Origin: Natrinema salinisoli
Lineage (GTDB): Archaea; Halobacteriota; Halobacteria; Halobacteriales; Natrialbaceae
NCBI RefSeq assembly: GCF_020405205.1
Contig: NZ_CP084469.1
Coordinates: 3,224,001-3,288,000 of the forward strand
Length of the DNA stretch: 64,000 nt
Reading direction: 5' to 3'
The notes under the pieces were generated by a model, which worked only from the letters and a program-made list of their open reading frames with translations, was not told where the DNA came from and made no database searches. The translations under genes were made by a program, and so were the position numbers. Within the stretch, counting starts at the first letter, position 1, and each line of letters opens with the position of its first letter. Below are positions 44,012 through 53,314 of the stretch, one piece after another.

Positions 44012-45517
44012 ATGACCGAGGAGAGCGCTCACGACGATTCGCCCCGATCCGAAGCACCCCTCACCGACGGGGGAACTGACGACGAAGGGGTCGTCCGCCG
44101 GGACCGCTTCAGCGGCGGCCCCGCCCGGAGCTTCCTCTCCTCGCTCGACGCGGACGAACGCATTTTCGAGGCCGACCTCGAGGTCGACCGCGCACACACG
44201 GTCATGCTCGCCGAGCAGGATATCATCGACGACGACGTCGCCGGCCAGATCCTGACCGCGCTCGACGCGATCGAGGTCGACGGCCACGGCTCCCTGCCCG
44301 ACGGCGAGGACGTCCACGAGGCCATCGAGACGGCCGTTATCGAGGGCATCGGCCCTGACGGCGGGAAAATGCACACCGCGCGCTCGCGCAACGACGAGGT
44401 CGCGGCCTGTATCCGCTATCGCCTGCGCGAGGACGTCCTCGAGGCAATTGAGACGACGCTCGCGCTGCGCGAATCGATGGTGGACGTGGCCGAGGCGCAC
44501 GCCGAGACGATCATGCCCGGCTACACCCACCTCCAGCCCGCCCAGCCGACCACCGTGGCACACTGGGCGCTGGCCTACGAGGGCGCGGTTCGTCGCGACA
44601 CCGAACGACTGCTCGAGGCCTACGAGCGGATCAACGAGTCGCCGCTGGGCGGGGCCGCCTTCGCGGGGACGACGTTCGACATCGACCGCGAGCGCACCGC
44701 GGAATTGCTCGGCTTCGATGGAATCGTCGAGAACTCGATGGACGCCTCCTCGAGCCGGGACTTCCTGCTCGAGACGGTGCAGGCGCTGTCGACCCACGCG
44801 ACGACGCTGTCGGGGCTGGCCGAGGACGTGATCATCTTCGCGAACCGTGGCTTCGTCACCCTGGCGGACGACTACTCCTCGACGTCGTCGATCATGCCCC
44901 AGAAGAAGAACCCGGACACGCTGGAACTCGTCCGCGCGGTCGCGGGCGACGCGGCCGGCGGCGTCCAGGGGCTGACGACGACGCTGAAGGGACTGCCGCG
45001 CGCGTACAACCGCGATCTCCAGCGGGCGACGACCCACGCCTGGGAGACCGTCGACGCGGTCACCGAGGCCAGCGAGGTCGCGGCGGGGGCGGTCGCCACC
45101 GCCGACTGGAACGAAGAGACGCTGGCCGCAGAAGCCGGCGAGGGGTTCTCGACGGCGACCGGCGTCGCGGATCTGCTCGCGGCGAACGGCCTGCCGTTCC
45201 GGACGGCACACGAGTTGGTGGCGATCGCAGCCGACAACGGGGCGGACTACGACGCGCTCGAGGCCGCCGCAGGAGAGGTGCTCGGCGAGTCGCTCGAGGC
45301 GTACGTCGACCCCGAAGCCGTCGAAGACGCGCTCGATCCCGCGAACAGCGTCGCGAGCCGCGACTCGCAGGGCGGTCCCGCCCCGGAAGCGGTCGAGGCG
45401 CAGGTCGAGTCGGCCGTCGAGGCGCTCGGGGCTGATAGGAACGCACTCGCGGACGCGACCGACGCGCTCGAGACGGCACGCGAGACGCTCCGTTCGGAGG
45501 TGAACGGCTATGTCTGA
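44012..45517 (+). CDS. argH: Argininosuccinate lyase
   Basis: A 501-residue lyase releasing arginine and fumarate. Start region RDRFSGGPA, HTARSRNDEVA at ~125, GYTHLQPAQPTT and the fumarase/aspartase signature SSIMPQKKNPD with the catalytic serine are intact. The N-terminus has about 20 extra acidic residues. It follows argG after two bases. Confidence 0.97.
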   Translation: MTEESAHDDSPRSEAPLTDGGTDDEGVVRRDRFSGGPARSFLSSLDADERIFEADLEVDRAHTVMLAEQDIIDDDVAGQILTALDAIEVDGHGSLPDGEDVHEAIETAVIEGIGPDGGKMHTARSRNDEVAACIRYRLREDVLEAIETTLALRESMVDVAEAHAETIMPGYTHLQPAQPTTVAHWALAYEGAVRRDTERLLEAYERINESPLGGAAFAGTTFDIDRERTAELLGFDGIVENSMDASSSRDFLLETVQALSTHATTLSGLAEDVIIFANRGFVTLADDYSSTSSIMPQKKNPDTLELVRAVAGDAAGGVQGLTTTLKGLPRAYNRDLQRATTHAWETVDAVTEASEVAAGAVATADWNEETLAAEAGEGFSTATGVADLLAANGLPFRTAHELVAIAADNGADYDALEAAAGEVLGESLEAYVDPEAVEDALDPANSVASRDSQGGPAPEAVEAQVESAVEALGADRNALADATDALETARETLRSEVNGYV

Positions 45518-45712
45518 GCCGCTCGCTCGAGCGCGACGGACCGTCCACCTCGCGAGTTCCCGGGCCGTCGCTCGACCGACTCGACGACGGTCCCCGCGAG
45601 GGGACTACCTACCTACTTCATGATATGTCAAAATAAATGCGCGGTATTATAGCGTCTACGGGCCGTTAGTGGGTAGTGCAGTTAGTGTAATTTTGCTGTT
45701 AAGTTCGAAGGG

Positions 45713-45718
45713 TTTAAG
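45713..45718 (+). promoter_or_regulatory. TATA-like box of the lysW operon
   Basis: TTTAAG about 28-30 nt before the lysW ATG at 45746; predicts a separate leaderless transcript for lysW-lysX-argCBDE(F). Confidence 0.55.
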
Positions 45719-45745
45719 GGATCCCGGCACCCACGTGCGAGTACA

Positions 45746-45910
45746 ATGACCGAATGCGTCGAGTGTGGGGCTGAAGTGTCCCTGCGCGACGATCTGGAAG
45801 TGGGAGAGATCGTTGACTGTACGACCTGTGGAGCCGAGCTGGAAGTCGTCGACACGGAGCCGCCAGTCCTCGAGCGGGCCCCCGAGCTCGAAGAGGACTG
45901 GGGTGAGTGA
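45746..45910 (+). CDS. lysW: Amino-group carrier protein LysW
   Basis: A 54-residue carrier. A zinc ribbon (CVECG and CTTCG) is followed by an acidic tail ending in EDWGE; the terminal glutamate gamma-carboxyl is where glutamate (or aminoadipate) is attached, protecting its amino group during synthesis. It leads the group that makes ornithine: lysX ligates, argB phosphorylates, argC reduces, argD transaminates, argE releases. It is preceded by its own TATA-like box. Confidence 0.95.
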   Translation: MTECVECGAEVSLRDDLEVGEIVDCTTCGAELEVVDTEPPVLERAPELEEDWGE

Positions 45911-45998
45911 CCTTGCAGACGGGCGCGATACCGACCCGCGCTGCACACACGGCTCGCGGAGCGCGTAGCTCCGTCATCCCCAATCAGAGGTGGCTCGC

Positions 45999-46874
45999 GT
46001 GAACGTAGGCATACTCTATTCACGGATTCGCAAGGACGAGAAGCTCCTCCTCAACGAGCTTCGCGAACGCGATCACGAGATCACGAAGATCGACGTTCGG
46101 AAACAGACCTTCGACATCTCGGAAGCGCCCGCGGCGTTCGACGGCCTCGATATCGTCGTCGACCGCTGTCTCGCCACGAGCCGGAGCCTGTACGCCACGC
46201 AGTTCTTCGAGGCCTACGGCATCCCGGTCGTCAACAGCCACGAGACTGCGGACATCTGCGCCGACAAGGTGAAAAACAGCCTCGCGCTCGAGAGCGCGGG
46301 CGTCCCGACGCCGGCGACGAAAGTCGCCTTCACGAAGGAGACGGCCATGGAAGCCATTGAGGACTTCGGCTACCCGTGTGTCCTCAAACCAGTCGTCGGC
46401 TCGTGGGGCCGCCTGATGGCCAAGATCGACTCCGAGTCGGCCGCCGAGGCGATTTTAGAGCACAAGGCGACCCTCGGCCACTACGAGCACAAGGTGTTCT
46501 ACATCCAGGAGTTCGTCGAGAAGCCCGGCCGCGACATTCGCGTGCTCGCGGTCGACGGCGAGCCCATCGCCGCGATGGTCCGCTCGTCCGATCACTGGAT
46601 CACCAACGCCGCCAAAGGGGCGGAGACGGACGTCTTCGACCTCGACGACGAGGCGCTCGACCTCGTCCAGAAAGCCAGCGACGCCGTCGGCGGCGGGCTG
46701 CTCGGCGTCGACCTCATGGAAACCGGTGACTCGTATACGGTTCACGAAGTGAACCACACCGTCGAATTCAAGGCCCTCGACGAGGCCGTCGAAACCGACG
46801 TGGCCGGCACCGTCGTCGACTGGCTCGAGCAGACGGCCGAGGCGGCGGATCCGGAACTCGAGGTGACCGCCTGA
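45999..46874 (+). CDS. lysX: Glutamate/aminoadipate-LysW ligase (ArgX/LysX)
   Basis: A 291-residue ATP-grasp enzyme. LYSRIRKDEKLLLNELRERD opens the protein; the ATP-grasp core shows CVLKPVVGSWGRLMAKI and the Mg site GVDLMETGDSYTVHEVNHTVEF. The GTG at 45999 (MNVGILYSRI) lies 8 nt after the Shine-Dalgarno-like GAGGTG and matches homologues; a GTG at 45990 would add three residues. Whether it uses glutamate only or also aminoadipate is not decidable. Confidence 0.93.
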   Translation: MNVGILYSRIRKDEKLLLNELRERDHEITKIDVRKQTFDISEAPAAFDGLDIVVDRCLATSRSLYATQFFEAYGIPVVNSHETADICADKVKNSLALESAGVPTPATKVAFTKETAMEAIEDFGYPCVLKPVVGSWGRLMAKIDSESAAEAILEHKATLGHYEHKVFYIQEFVEKPGRDIRVLAVDGEPIAAMVRSSDHWITNAAKGAETDVFDLDDEALDLVQKASDAVGGGLLGVDLMETGDSYTVHEVNHTVEFKALDEAVETDVAGTVVDWLEQTAEAADPELEVTA

Positions 46875-47950
46875 TGGCGGTCGGCACCGAGACCGGTGCG
46901 GACGAAAACGCCGAGACGATCACCGCGAGCGTCATCGGTGGCAGCGGCTTTACCGGCGGCGAACTCCTGCGCCTGCTCGCCGGCCATCCGAACTTCGCGA
47001 TCACCGAGGTCACGAGCCGTTCGAAGGCCGGCAAGAGCGTGGGCTCCGTCCACCCGCCGCTTCGCGGATCGGACCTGCGCTTTACCGAACCCGAGGACCT
47101 CGAGTCCGTCGACGTCCTCTTCGCGGCGACGCCACACGGCGTTAGCATGGGGCAGATCGACGACTTTTTCGAAATTGCGGACACCGTCGTCGACCTCTCG
47201 GCGGACTTCCGCCTCGAGAGCGAGGCCCAGTACGACGAGTGGTACGACGGCCACGAGGCCCCCGAGTACCTCGAGAAGGCCGAGTACGCGCTCCCCGAAA
47301 TCAACCGCGACAATCTCGAGGGCGCGGAACTGATCGCCGGCGGCGGCTGTAACGCCACCGCGACGATCCTCGGGCTCTATCCGCTCTTCGAGCACGATAT
47401 TCTCGAGGGCGGCGAGCAGATCGTCGTCGACGTGAAAGTCGGCTCCTCGGAAGGGGGAGCCGGCGGCGGCGAGGCCTCGAGCCATCCCGAGCGCTCGGGT
47501 GTCGTGCGCCCGTACGCGCCGACCGGCCACCGTCACGAGGCCGAGATCGAGCAGTTCCTCGACACCTCGGTCGCCTTCACCTGCCACGCCGTGGATATGA
47601 TCCGCGGCGCCAGCGCGACGAACCACGTCTTCCCCTCGGGGCCCGTCTCGAAGGGCGACCTCTGGCAGGCCTATCGGGACTGCTACGAGGACGAACCGTT
47701 CGTCCGCATGGCCGCCGGCGGCTCCGGCGTGTATCGGTATCCGGAACCCAAGGCGGTCGCCGGGACCAACCTCGCCGAGGTCGGCTTCGAACTCGACCCG
47801 TCGAACAAGCGCATCGTCGTCTTCTCGGCGATCGACAACATGATGAAAGGCTCCGCGGGACAGGCGGTCCACGCCGCCAACGTCGCGCTGGGGTTAGAGG
47901 AGACGGCCGGACTCGAGTTTACGGGACTCCACCCCGTGGGGGCACCGTAA
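46874..47950 (+). CDS. argC: LysW-glutamyl/aminoadipyl phosphate reductase
   Basis: A 358-residue NADPH-dependent reductase. NADP site VIGGSGFTGGELLRL, the active cysteine in GGGCNATA at ~162 and the conserved KVGSSEGG / HAVDMIRG segments identify the ArgC/LysY family. The ATG shares one base with the lysX stop (TGATG), giving tight coupling. An internal Gly-rich loop (GGAGGGEAS) is typical of the LysW-dependent branch. Confidence 0.95.
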   Translation: MAVGTETGADENAETITASVIGGSGFTGGELLRLLAGHPNFAITEVTSRSKAGKSVGSVHPPLRGSDLRFTEPEDLESVDVLFAATPHGVSMGQIDDFFEIADTVVDLSADFRLESEAQYDEWYDGHEAPEYLEKAEYALPEINRDNLEGAELIAGGGCNATATILGLYPLFEHDILEGGEQIVVDVKVGSSEGGAGGGEASSHPERSGVVRPYAPTGHRHEAEIEQFLDTSVAFTCHAVDMIRGASATNHVFPSGPVSKGDLWQAYRDCYEDEPFVRMAAGGSGVYRYPEPKAVAGTNLAEVGFELDPSNKRIVVFSAIDNMMKGSAGQAVHAANVALGLEETAGLEFTGLHPVGAP

Positions 47951-48814
47951 ATGACGACCGTCGTCAAGATCGGCGGCGCACGCGCCGTCGATCCCGAAGG
48001 CGCGCTCGCCGACGTGGCCTCGCTCGTCGACGACGGCGAGGACGTCGTCGTCGTTCACGGCGGGTCGACCGCCGTCGACGAGACCTTGGAGGAACTCGGC
48101 GAGGAACCCACGTACGTCGAGACCCCCGGCGGCGTCGTCGGCCGATTTACCGACGAACGCACCATGGACGTGTTCAAGATGGTGATGCCGGGCAAGCTCA
48201 ACACCGATCTGGTCGAGAGCCTGCACAACGAGGGCGTGAACGCGATCGGCCTCTCCGGAACCGACGGCAAACTGCTCGAGGGCAAGCGCAAATCGGCCGT
48301 CCGCGTGAAAGAGGACGGCAAGAAGAAGATCAAGCGCGGCGACCACTCGGGGACGATCGAGTCGGTCAACGCCGACTTGCTCGAGACGGTCATCGCGGGC
48401 GGCTACACGCCCGTCGTCTCCGTCCCGGTGCTCGGGCGGGAGAAGGAAGGCGGGTACACCGCGGTCAACGCCGACGCCGACCGCGCCGCCGCAGCGGTCG
48501 CCGGTGCGCTCGGTGCCGACTTGGTCGTCCTCACGGACGTCTCGGGGATCTACGAGGACCCCGACGACGAGTCGACGAAGATCGAGTCGGCCGCGACACC
48601 CGACGAATTCGAGGGCGTCAAAGACGCTGCGGAAGGGTTCATGACGAAGAAGGTCATGGCCGCCGAGGAGGCCCTCGAGGGCGGCGCGGCGTCGGTGATC
48701 GTCGCGACGGCCAACGCCGACGAGCCGATCACGAGCGCGCTCGCGGGCGAGGGAACGACGCTCGAGCCCGGCGTGCTCGCGGACGACGAACCCGAACCGG
48801 AGGCCACAGAATGA
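47951..48814 (+). CDS. argB: LysW-glutamate/aminoadipate kinase
   Basis: A 287-residue amino acid kinase. VVKIGGA at the start, VVVVHGGS, the phosphate-binding LSGTDGKLL and VNADADRAAAAVAGALGADLVVLTDV are family motifs. A lysine-rich insertion (EDGKKKIKRG) lies at ~120. It follows argC directly. Confidence 0.95.
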   Translation: MTTVVKIGGARAVDPEGALADVASLVDDGEDVVVVHGGSTAVDETLEELGEEPTYVETPGGVVGRFTDERTMDVFKMVMPGKLNTDLVESLHNEGVNAIGLSGTDGKLLEGKRKSAVRVKEDGKKKIKRGDHSGTIESVNADLLETVIAGGYTPVVSVPVLGREKEGGYTAVNADADRAAAAVAGALGADLVVLTDVSGIYEDPDDESTKIESAATPDEFEGVKDAAEGFMTKKVMAAEEALEGGAASVIVATANADEPITSALAGEGTTLEPGVLADDEPEPEATE

Positions 48815-49959
48815 GCGATCACGACTTCGTTTCCGGCGGCAAGCCGATCGGTATCGAACGTGGCGAGGGACCGTCCCTCTACGGGACGGACGGCACGGAG
48901 TATCTCGACGTCGGCGCGAGCTACGCCTGTACGCCGTTGGGCCACTCCCATCCCGCGGTCGTCGACGCGGTACAGGAACAGGTCGGCGACCTGACGTTCG
49001 TCGACTCTTCCTACCCCGTCCAGTCGCGCGAGGACGCCTACGCGGCGCTCGTGGCCTCGACACCGGCGGGTCTGGAACAGGCCTGGTTCTGTAACTCCGG
49101 GACCGAGGCCAACGAGGCCGCGCTGAAGTTCGCCCGGTCCGCAACGGGAGCGTCGACGATCGTCGCCGCGACCCGGTCGTTCCACGGCCGGACCATGGGC
49201 TCGCTCGCAGCGACCTGGAAGGACAAGTACAAGAAGCCGTTCGAGCCGCTGGCCGGCGACGTCGAGTTCGTCCCCTACGGCGACGACGAAGAACTCGCGG
49301 CCGCCGTGGACGACGAGACCGCGGCCGTCATCCTCGAGCCGATCCAGGGCGAGGGCGGGATCAACGTCCCGCCCGCGGGCTACCTCGAGACCGCCCGCGA
49401 GGTCACTGACGAGGCCGGCGCTGCGCTGATCTTCGACGAGGTCCAGACCGGCATGGGCCGGACGGGCTCGATGTGGGCCTGCCAGAACGCGGGCGTCACG
49501 CCCGACATCCTCACGACGGCGAAGGGGCTGGGCAACGGTCTGCCCGTCGGCGCGGTCGCGGTGCGGGACTGGATCGCCGACGGTGCGGCCTCCCACAACG
49601 CCACGTTCAGCGGCGGCCCGGTCGTCACCGCGGCCGTCCACGCGACGATCTCGACGCTGGTCGAGGAGGAGTACCCCGCCCACGCCGCCGAGATGGGCGA
49701 CTATCTCACGTCCGAACTCGAGGCCGCAGTGGGCGACGACGTGCGCGAGGTCCGCGGCGAGGGCCTGCTCGTCGGGGTCGAGTTGAAACGCGGCGCGAAC
49801 CGCGTCGCCCGCGATCTGGCGATCGAGCAGCAGGTGCTGGCGCTGCCGGCCGGACGAACCGTCCTGCGACTGCTCCCGCCGCTCGTCCTCGAGCGATCGG
49901 ACGCCGATCGAGTAGTCGACGCGATCGCCGACGTCCTCGGATCGAACGACGACCCATGA
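48811..49959 (+). CDS. argD: LysW-glutamate-semialdehyde aminotransferase
   Basis: A 382-residue PLP class III aminotransferase. CNSGTEANEAALKFAR, SFHGRTMGSL, LIFDEVQTGMGRTG and the PLP lysine in TTAKGLGNGLPVG are present. It overlaps argB and argE by four bases each (ATGA), within the same operon. Confidence 0.95.
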   Translation: MSDHDFVSGGKPIGIERGEGPSLYGTDGTEYLDVGASYACTPLGHSHPAVVDAVQEQVGDLTFVDSSYPVQSREDAYAALVASTPAGLEQAWFCNSGTEANEAALKFARSATGASTIVAATRSFHGRTMGSLAATWKDKYKKPFEPLAGDVEFVPYGDDEELAAAVDDETAAVILEPIQGEGGINVPPAGYLETAREVTDEAGAALIFDEVQTGMGRTGSMWACQNAGVTPDILTTAKGLGNGLPVGAVAVRDWIADGAASHNATFSGGPVVTAAVHATISTLVEEEYPAHAAEMGDYLTSELEAAVGDDVREVRGEGLLVGVELKRGANRVARDLAIEQQVLALPAGRTVLRLLPPLVLERSDADRVVDAIADVLGSNDDP

Positions 49960-51026
49960 GCACGAACGCCGACTCCTCGAGCGACGTGTCGGCCGCGGAG
50001 GCCCGCGAGTTACTCGTCGATCTCGTCTCGATCCCATCGCCGACCGGCGAGGAACGCGAGGCGGCCAAACGCCTCGTGGACTTCTTCGAGGCCCACGACC
50101 GGGAGGTCTGGATCGACGCGGTCGGGAACGTCCGCGCGCCGGCGGACGACGCCGTGTTGTTGACCTCACACATCGATACCGTCCCGGGGGACATCCCCGT
50201 CGAAGTCGAAGAAACCGGCGACGACGAGATCCTCTGGGGCCGCGGCAGCGTCGACGCGACGGGGCCGCTCGCAGCGATGGCGGCCGCCGCCGTCCGCACC
50301 GGCGTTTCCTTCGTCGGCGTCGTCGGCGAGGAGGTCGATTCGAAAGGGTCGCGCTACCTGGTCGATGACCGAGCCGAGGCACCGGCGGCCGTCGTCAACG
50401 GCGAACCCTCCGGAGCCGACGGGATCACGCTGGGGTATCGCGGCCTGATCGCCGGTACGTACGTCGCGACCAGCGAGTCTGGGCACACCTCTCGGCCGGA
50501 CCCGAACGCGATCCAACACGCCGTCCGCTGGTGGTCGGCCGTCGAGGACCGCTTCGAAGGCGACGAGTACGAACCGGTCTTCGAACAGGTGACGACCAAG
50601 CCGGTCGATATCGAAGGCGGCGTCAGCGACGACGGCCTCTCCGTCGAGGCGACGATGGACGTCCAGTTGCGCGTCCCGCCGGCGCTCACCGTCGGCGCCG
50701 TCCGCGAAGCCGCGGAGGCCGAACTCGAGGTCGGGACCGTGACCTGGAAGGACAGGGTCCCGCCGGTGATGATGAGCTCGCGAACGGAGGTCGCACGGGC
50801 GTTTCGCGTCGCCATCCGCAAAGAAGGCGCGGACCCCCGCCTGGTGCGAAAGACCGGAACGAGCGACATGAACATCTACGCCGGGGCCTGGGACTGTCCG
50901 ATGGTCACCTACGGGCCGGGCAACTCGGACCTCGATCACGCACCGGACGAACGACTGCCGTTGTCGGAGTTCGACCAGTCAGTGTCGATCCTCGAGCGCG
51001 TCGCGCGGACGCTCAGTGAGGACTGA
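49956..51026 (+). CDS. argE: LysW-ornithine/lysine hydrolase
   Basis: A 356-residue M20 metallohydrolase that frees ornithine from LysW. LTSHIDTVPG holds the first metal histidine and aspartate, ILWGRGSVDATGPLAAM the bridging aspartate, GVVGEEVDSKGSRY the catalytic glutamate, and PGNSDLDHAPDERL the terminal metal histidine. The N-terminal 10 residues are Ser/Asp-rich. Confidence 0.95.
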   Translation: MSTNADSSSDVSAAEARELLVDLVSIPSPTGEEREAAKRLVDFFEAHDREVWIDAVGNVRAPADDAVLLTSHIDTVPGDIPVEVEETGDDEILWGRGSVDATGPLAAMAAAAVRTGVSFVGVVGEEVDSKGSRYLVDDRAEAPAAVVNGEPSGADGITLGYRGLIAGTYVATSESGHTSRPDPNAIQHAVRWWSAVEDRFEGDEYEPVFEQVTTKPVDIEGGVSDDGLSVEATMDVQLRVPPALTVGAVREAAEAELEVGTVTWKDRVPPVMMSSRTEVARAFRVAIRKEGADPRLVRKTGTSDMNIYAGAWDCPMVTYGPGNSDLDHAPDERLPLSEFDQSVSILERVARTLSED

Positions 51027-51057
51027 ACACCGCGTATTTCCAGACGAATATCATACT

Positions 51058-52038
51058 ATGACACCAGAGACGACCGATACACAGCCGAGACATTTCCTCG
51101 ACGTCGACGACCTCTCCGAGGCGGAACTGTTCGCAGTTCTCGACAGGGCCGACGAGTACAAACGCGCCGTCGAAGCCGGCGAGGACCATGCCGATCTGTC
51201 CGGTCAGACCCTGGGGATGCTCTTCCAGAAGGCGAGTACCCGTACCCGCGTCTCCTTCGAGACGGGGATGACGCAGCTCGGCGGGCACGCGATCTTCCTC
51301 GGGGAAGACGACATCCAGCTCGGGCGGGGCGAACCACTGAAAGACACCTCGCGGGCGCTGTCGCGGTACGTCGACGCGGTAATGGCTCGCGTCTTCAAAC
51401 ACGAGAACGTCGAAGTACTCGCGGAGTACTCCTCGGTGCCGATCGTCAACGGCCTCACCGACGATGCCCACCCCTGCCAGACGCTCGCGGATCTGCTGAC
51501 GATCCGCGAGCACGAGGGCGGTTTCGACGACGTCTCCGGGAGCGAAGCGACCGGAGGCTCGTCGAACGACGCGTTCGACGGTGTGTCGGCAGTCTGGATC
51601 GGCGACGGCAACAACGTTGCCCAGTCGTTCGCGCTCGGCTGTGCCCTGACCGACATCGACCTGACGGTCGCAACACCCGAGGGGTACGGGATCGACGACG
51701 AGGTCGTCGAACGCGCTCGTGACCTCGGCGGCGATCCGACGATCACGACCGATCCGGTCGAAGCGGTCACGGACGCCGATATCATCTACACCGACGTCTG
51801 GATCTCGATGGGCCAGGAGGACGAACGCGACGTCCGAATGAACGACTTCGACGGGTTCCAGGTCGGGTCGGACCTGCTCGAGCACGCCCCCGACGCGTCG
51901 GTCATGCACTGTCTGCCGGCTCATCGCGGCGAGGAGATCACCGACGAGGTCATCGAGAGCGACCGATCGATCGTCTTCGATCAAGCGGAAAATCGGCTGC
52001 ACGCCCAGAAGGCGCTGTTGAGTTGGTTGCTGGAGTAA
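51058..52038 (+). CDS. argF: Ornithine carbamoyltransferase
   Basis: A 326-residue enzyme making citrulline from ornithine and carbamoyl phosphate. Carbamoyl-phosphate loop KASTRTRVSFE, THPCQ-type DAHPCQTLADL, and the ornithine motif MHCLPAHRGEEIT identify it. A Gly/Ser insert (EGGFDDVSGSEATGGSSND) lies at about 155-175. Last gene of the arginine cluster; it is followed by a hairpin terminator. Confidence 0.97.
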   Translation: MTPETTDTQPRHFLDVDDLSEAELFAVLDRADEYKRAVEAGEDHADLSGQTLGMLFQKASTRTRVSFETGMTQLGGHAIFLGEDDIQLGRGEPLKDTSRALSRYVDAVMARVFKHENVEVLAEYSSVPIVNGLTDDAHPCQTLADLLTIREHEGGFDDVSGSEATGGSSNDAFDGVSAVWIGDGNNVAQSFALGCALTDIDLTVATPEGYGIDDEVVERARDLGGDPTITTDPVEAVTDADIIYTDVWISMGQEDERDVRMNDFDGFQVGSDLLEHAPDASVMHCLPAHRGEEITDEVIESDRSIVFDQAENRLHAQKALLSWLLE

Positions 52039-52043
52039 GTGTT

Positions 52044-52075
52044 CGATCGCGAGCGAAGCGAGCGATCGGTTTTTT
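52044..52075 (+). terminator. Hairpin and T-run after argF
   Basis: CGATCGC (52044-52050) pairs with GCGATCG (52062-52068), followed by six T (52070-52075), 6 nt after the argF stop region. The loop is a GAGCGAAGCGAG version of the recurring haloarchaeal motif. Confidence 0.7.
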
Positions 52076-52199
52076 GGTCCAGATTTTAGAAATGCGCTAT
52101 TTCTTCAGTAAATTCGATGTTGATAGTTTCCTGTCTCGAAATCGGATAGATGAACGGTCTACTGTTGTTATACCTTCGACAACGAATGCGAAGACGACG

Positions 52200-52277
52200 A
52201 TGTCGTTCAGACTGATACTCGCCACCATCCTCATGTTGCTGGGGCCGGCGGCGCTGATCGTGCTCTACGTCCTGTAA
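52200..52277 (+). CDS. 25-residue hydrophobic peptide ORF
   Basis: A 25-residue ORF (MSFRLILATILMLLGPAALIVLYVL) that is one membrane helix. A TATA-like box (gttatacc, 52165-52172) lies about 27 nt before the ATG, the same spacing as in the other leaderless genes of the window. It is separate from the argF transcript because of the terminator. Too short for homology claims. Confidence 0.45.
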   Translation: MSFRLILATILMLLGPAALIVLYVL

Positions 52278-52349
52278 AGCAGGGGTAGGGGGTATCGACT
52301 ACCGACTACGGGGCGTGTCGCCCTCCGTTTTTGTGGTCCGGACGGTGGA

Positions 52350-52817
52350 TCAGTCGAGCACTGCGTAGACCTCACCGAGAACGAGCCCGTACGCGGCGTG
52401 ACCGACGAGGCTTTCGACGGCGACGTTCGGAACGTCGGGTGCCATTCCGAACCCGACCGCGGAGAGCCAGATCGGCATGACGACGACGGCGAGGGCGAGC
52501 CAGACACCGAGCCCGTACACGAGTCCGACAGCGGCGCTCGACCCGAGACCGAGTTCGGTTCGTCCCGTCGCGACCAACAGCGCTGCGAAGACGACGCCGA
52601 GAACGGCTCCGTGCGAGACGTGAATAACCATTCCCGCGAGGCCACCTTCGAGGCCGTACTTCGCCGGGATCACCATCTCGAGCACTTCAGGCGTCTGCAT
52701 CGCCATCATCGCGCCGAACACGATCGCGCCGACGATACCGCCGACGGCTCCCGCTTGCCAGTGTTCGAGTGCCGTTTCGGTTCGTTCGGGTCGCTGGGTC
52801 ATCGTTTCTGATGCCAT
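52350..52817 (-). CDS. Membrane protein, unknown function (four helices)
   Basis: A 155-residue protein: a polar N-terminus, then helices GAVGGIVGAIVFGAMMAM, GMVIHVSHGAVLGVVFAALLVA, AVGLVYGLGVWLALAVVVMPIWL and a C-terminal LVGHAAYGLVLGEVYAVL. Histidines inside the helices (VIHVSHG, VGHAAYG) hint at metal or proton handling. It belongs to a haloarchaeal family of uncharacterised membrane proteins. A palindromic ATGGTACCAT lies next to the start. Confidence 0.75.
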   Translation of the reverse strand: MASETMTQRPERTETALEHWQAGAVGGIVGAIVFGAMMAMQTPEVLEMVIPAKYGLEGGLAGMVIHVSHGAVLGVVFAALLVATGRTELGLGSSAAVGLVYGLGVWLALAVVVMPIWLSAVGFGMAPDVPNVAVESLVGHAAYGLVLGEVYAVLD

Positions 52818-53000
52818 ATGGTACCATATCTCTCGCACTCGTGTAGCACTATCCCGGTCTGACGGCGGCCGTACACAGCCGTTTCCCGGCACTCGATTCG
52901 GTTCAGTCGGGCAGTTTTCCGATCGTTCGACGAGAGCGGTCCCGGCAGCGGCGGGTAACGACGGGAAGATTCTTTGGTCCAGCGCGTCCAGTTTCACTCG

Positions 53001-53249
53001 ATGTCGAACCCGCTCCGTGTCTCGGCCGGTGAACTCGAAATCGATGCGATCATGGCCGCGATTCAGGAGGGCCGACGTGTCGTGATTACGACGACGGCGG
53101 CGCAGACGGAGTACGAAGTGACGCTGCGATACGACGGGTCGGTGTACTACTGCGATACGCCGACGCGACTCCACCGTCACGAGAGCGAGGGCGAAATGCG
53201 GAGCTGTATCCGGAAGATGGGGTACGGAGCGGTAGTCGAGGACACGTGA
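53001..53249 (+). CDS. Small haloarchaeal protein, unknown function
   Basis: An 82-residue protein (SNPLRVSAGELEIDAIMAAIQEGRRVVI...VTLRYDGSVYYCDTPTRLHRHESEGEMRSCIRKMGYG). Two cysteines and a H-x-H could bind a metal. The family is conserved in haloarchaea without known function. Start 53001 lies about 27 nt after a promoter-like ttcttt box. Confidence 0.75.
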   Translation: MSNPLRVSAGELEIDAIMAAIQEGRRVVITTTAAQTEYEVTLRYDGSVYYCDTPTRLHRHESEGEMRSCIRKMGYGAVVEDT

Positions 53250-53314
53250 CAGCGGTGTGACTGTGGAGGTCGACTGCGGCGGGTATTTTTACGCTCTCGT
53301 CCGTACGGACTGGT

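Noticed and set aside
45518-45745. Break between argH and lysW considered as end of the arginine operon
   Set aside because: A lysW TATA-like box shows a second promoter, but the pathway continues without interruption, so it remains one functional cluster.
48550-50382. 610-residue minus-strand frame across argB, argD and argE
   Set aside because: Arginine-rich, spans three real genes, no motif.
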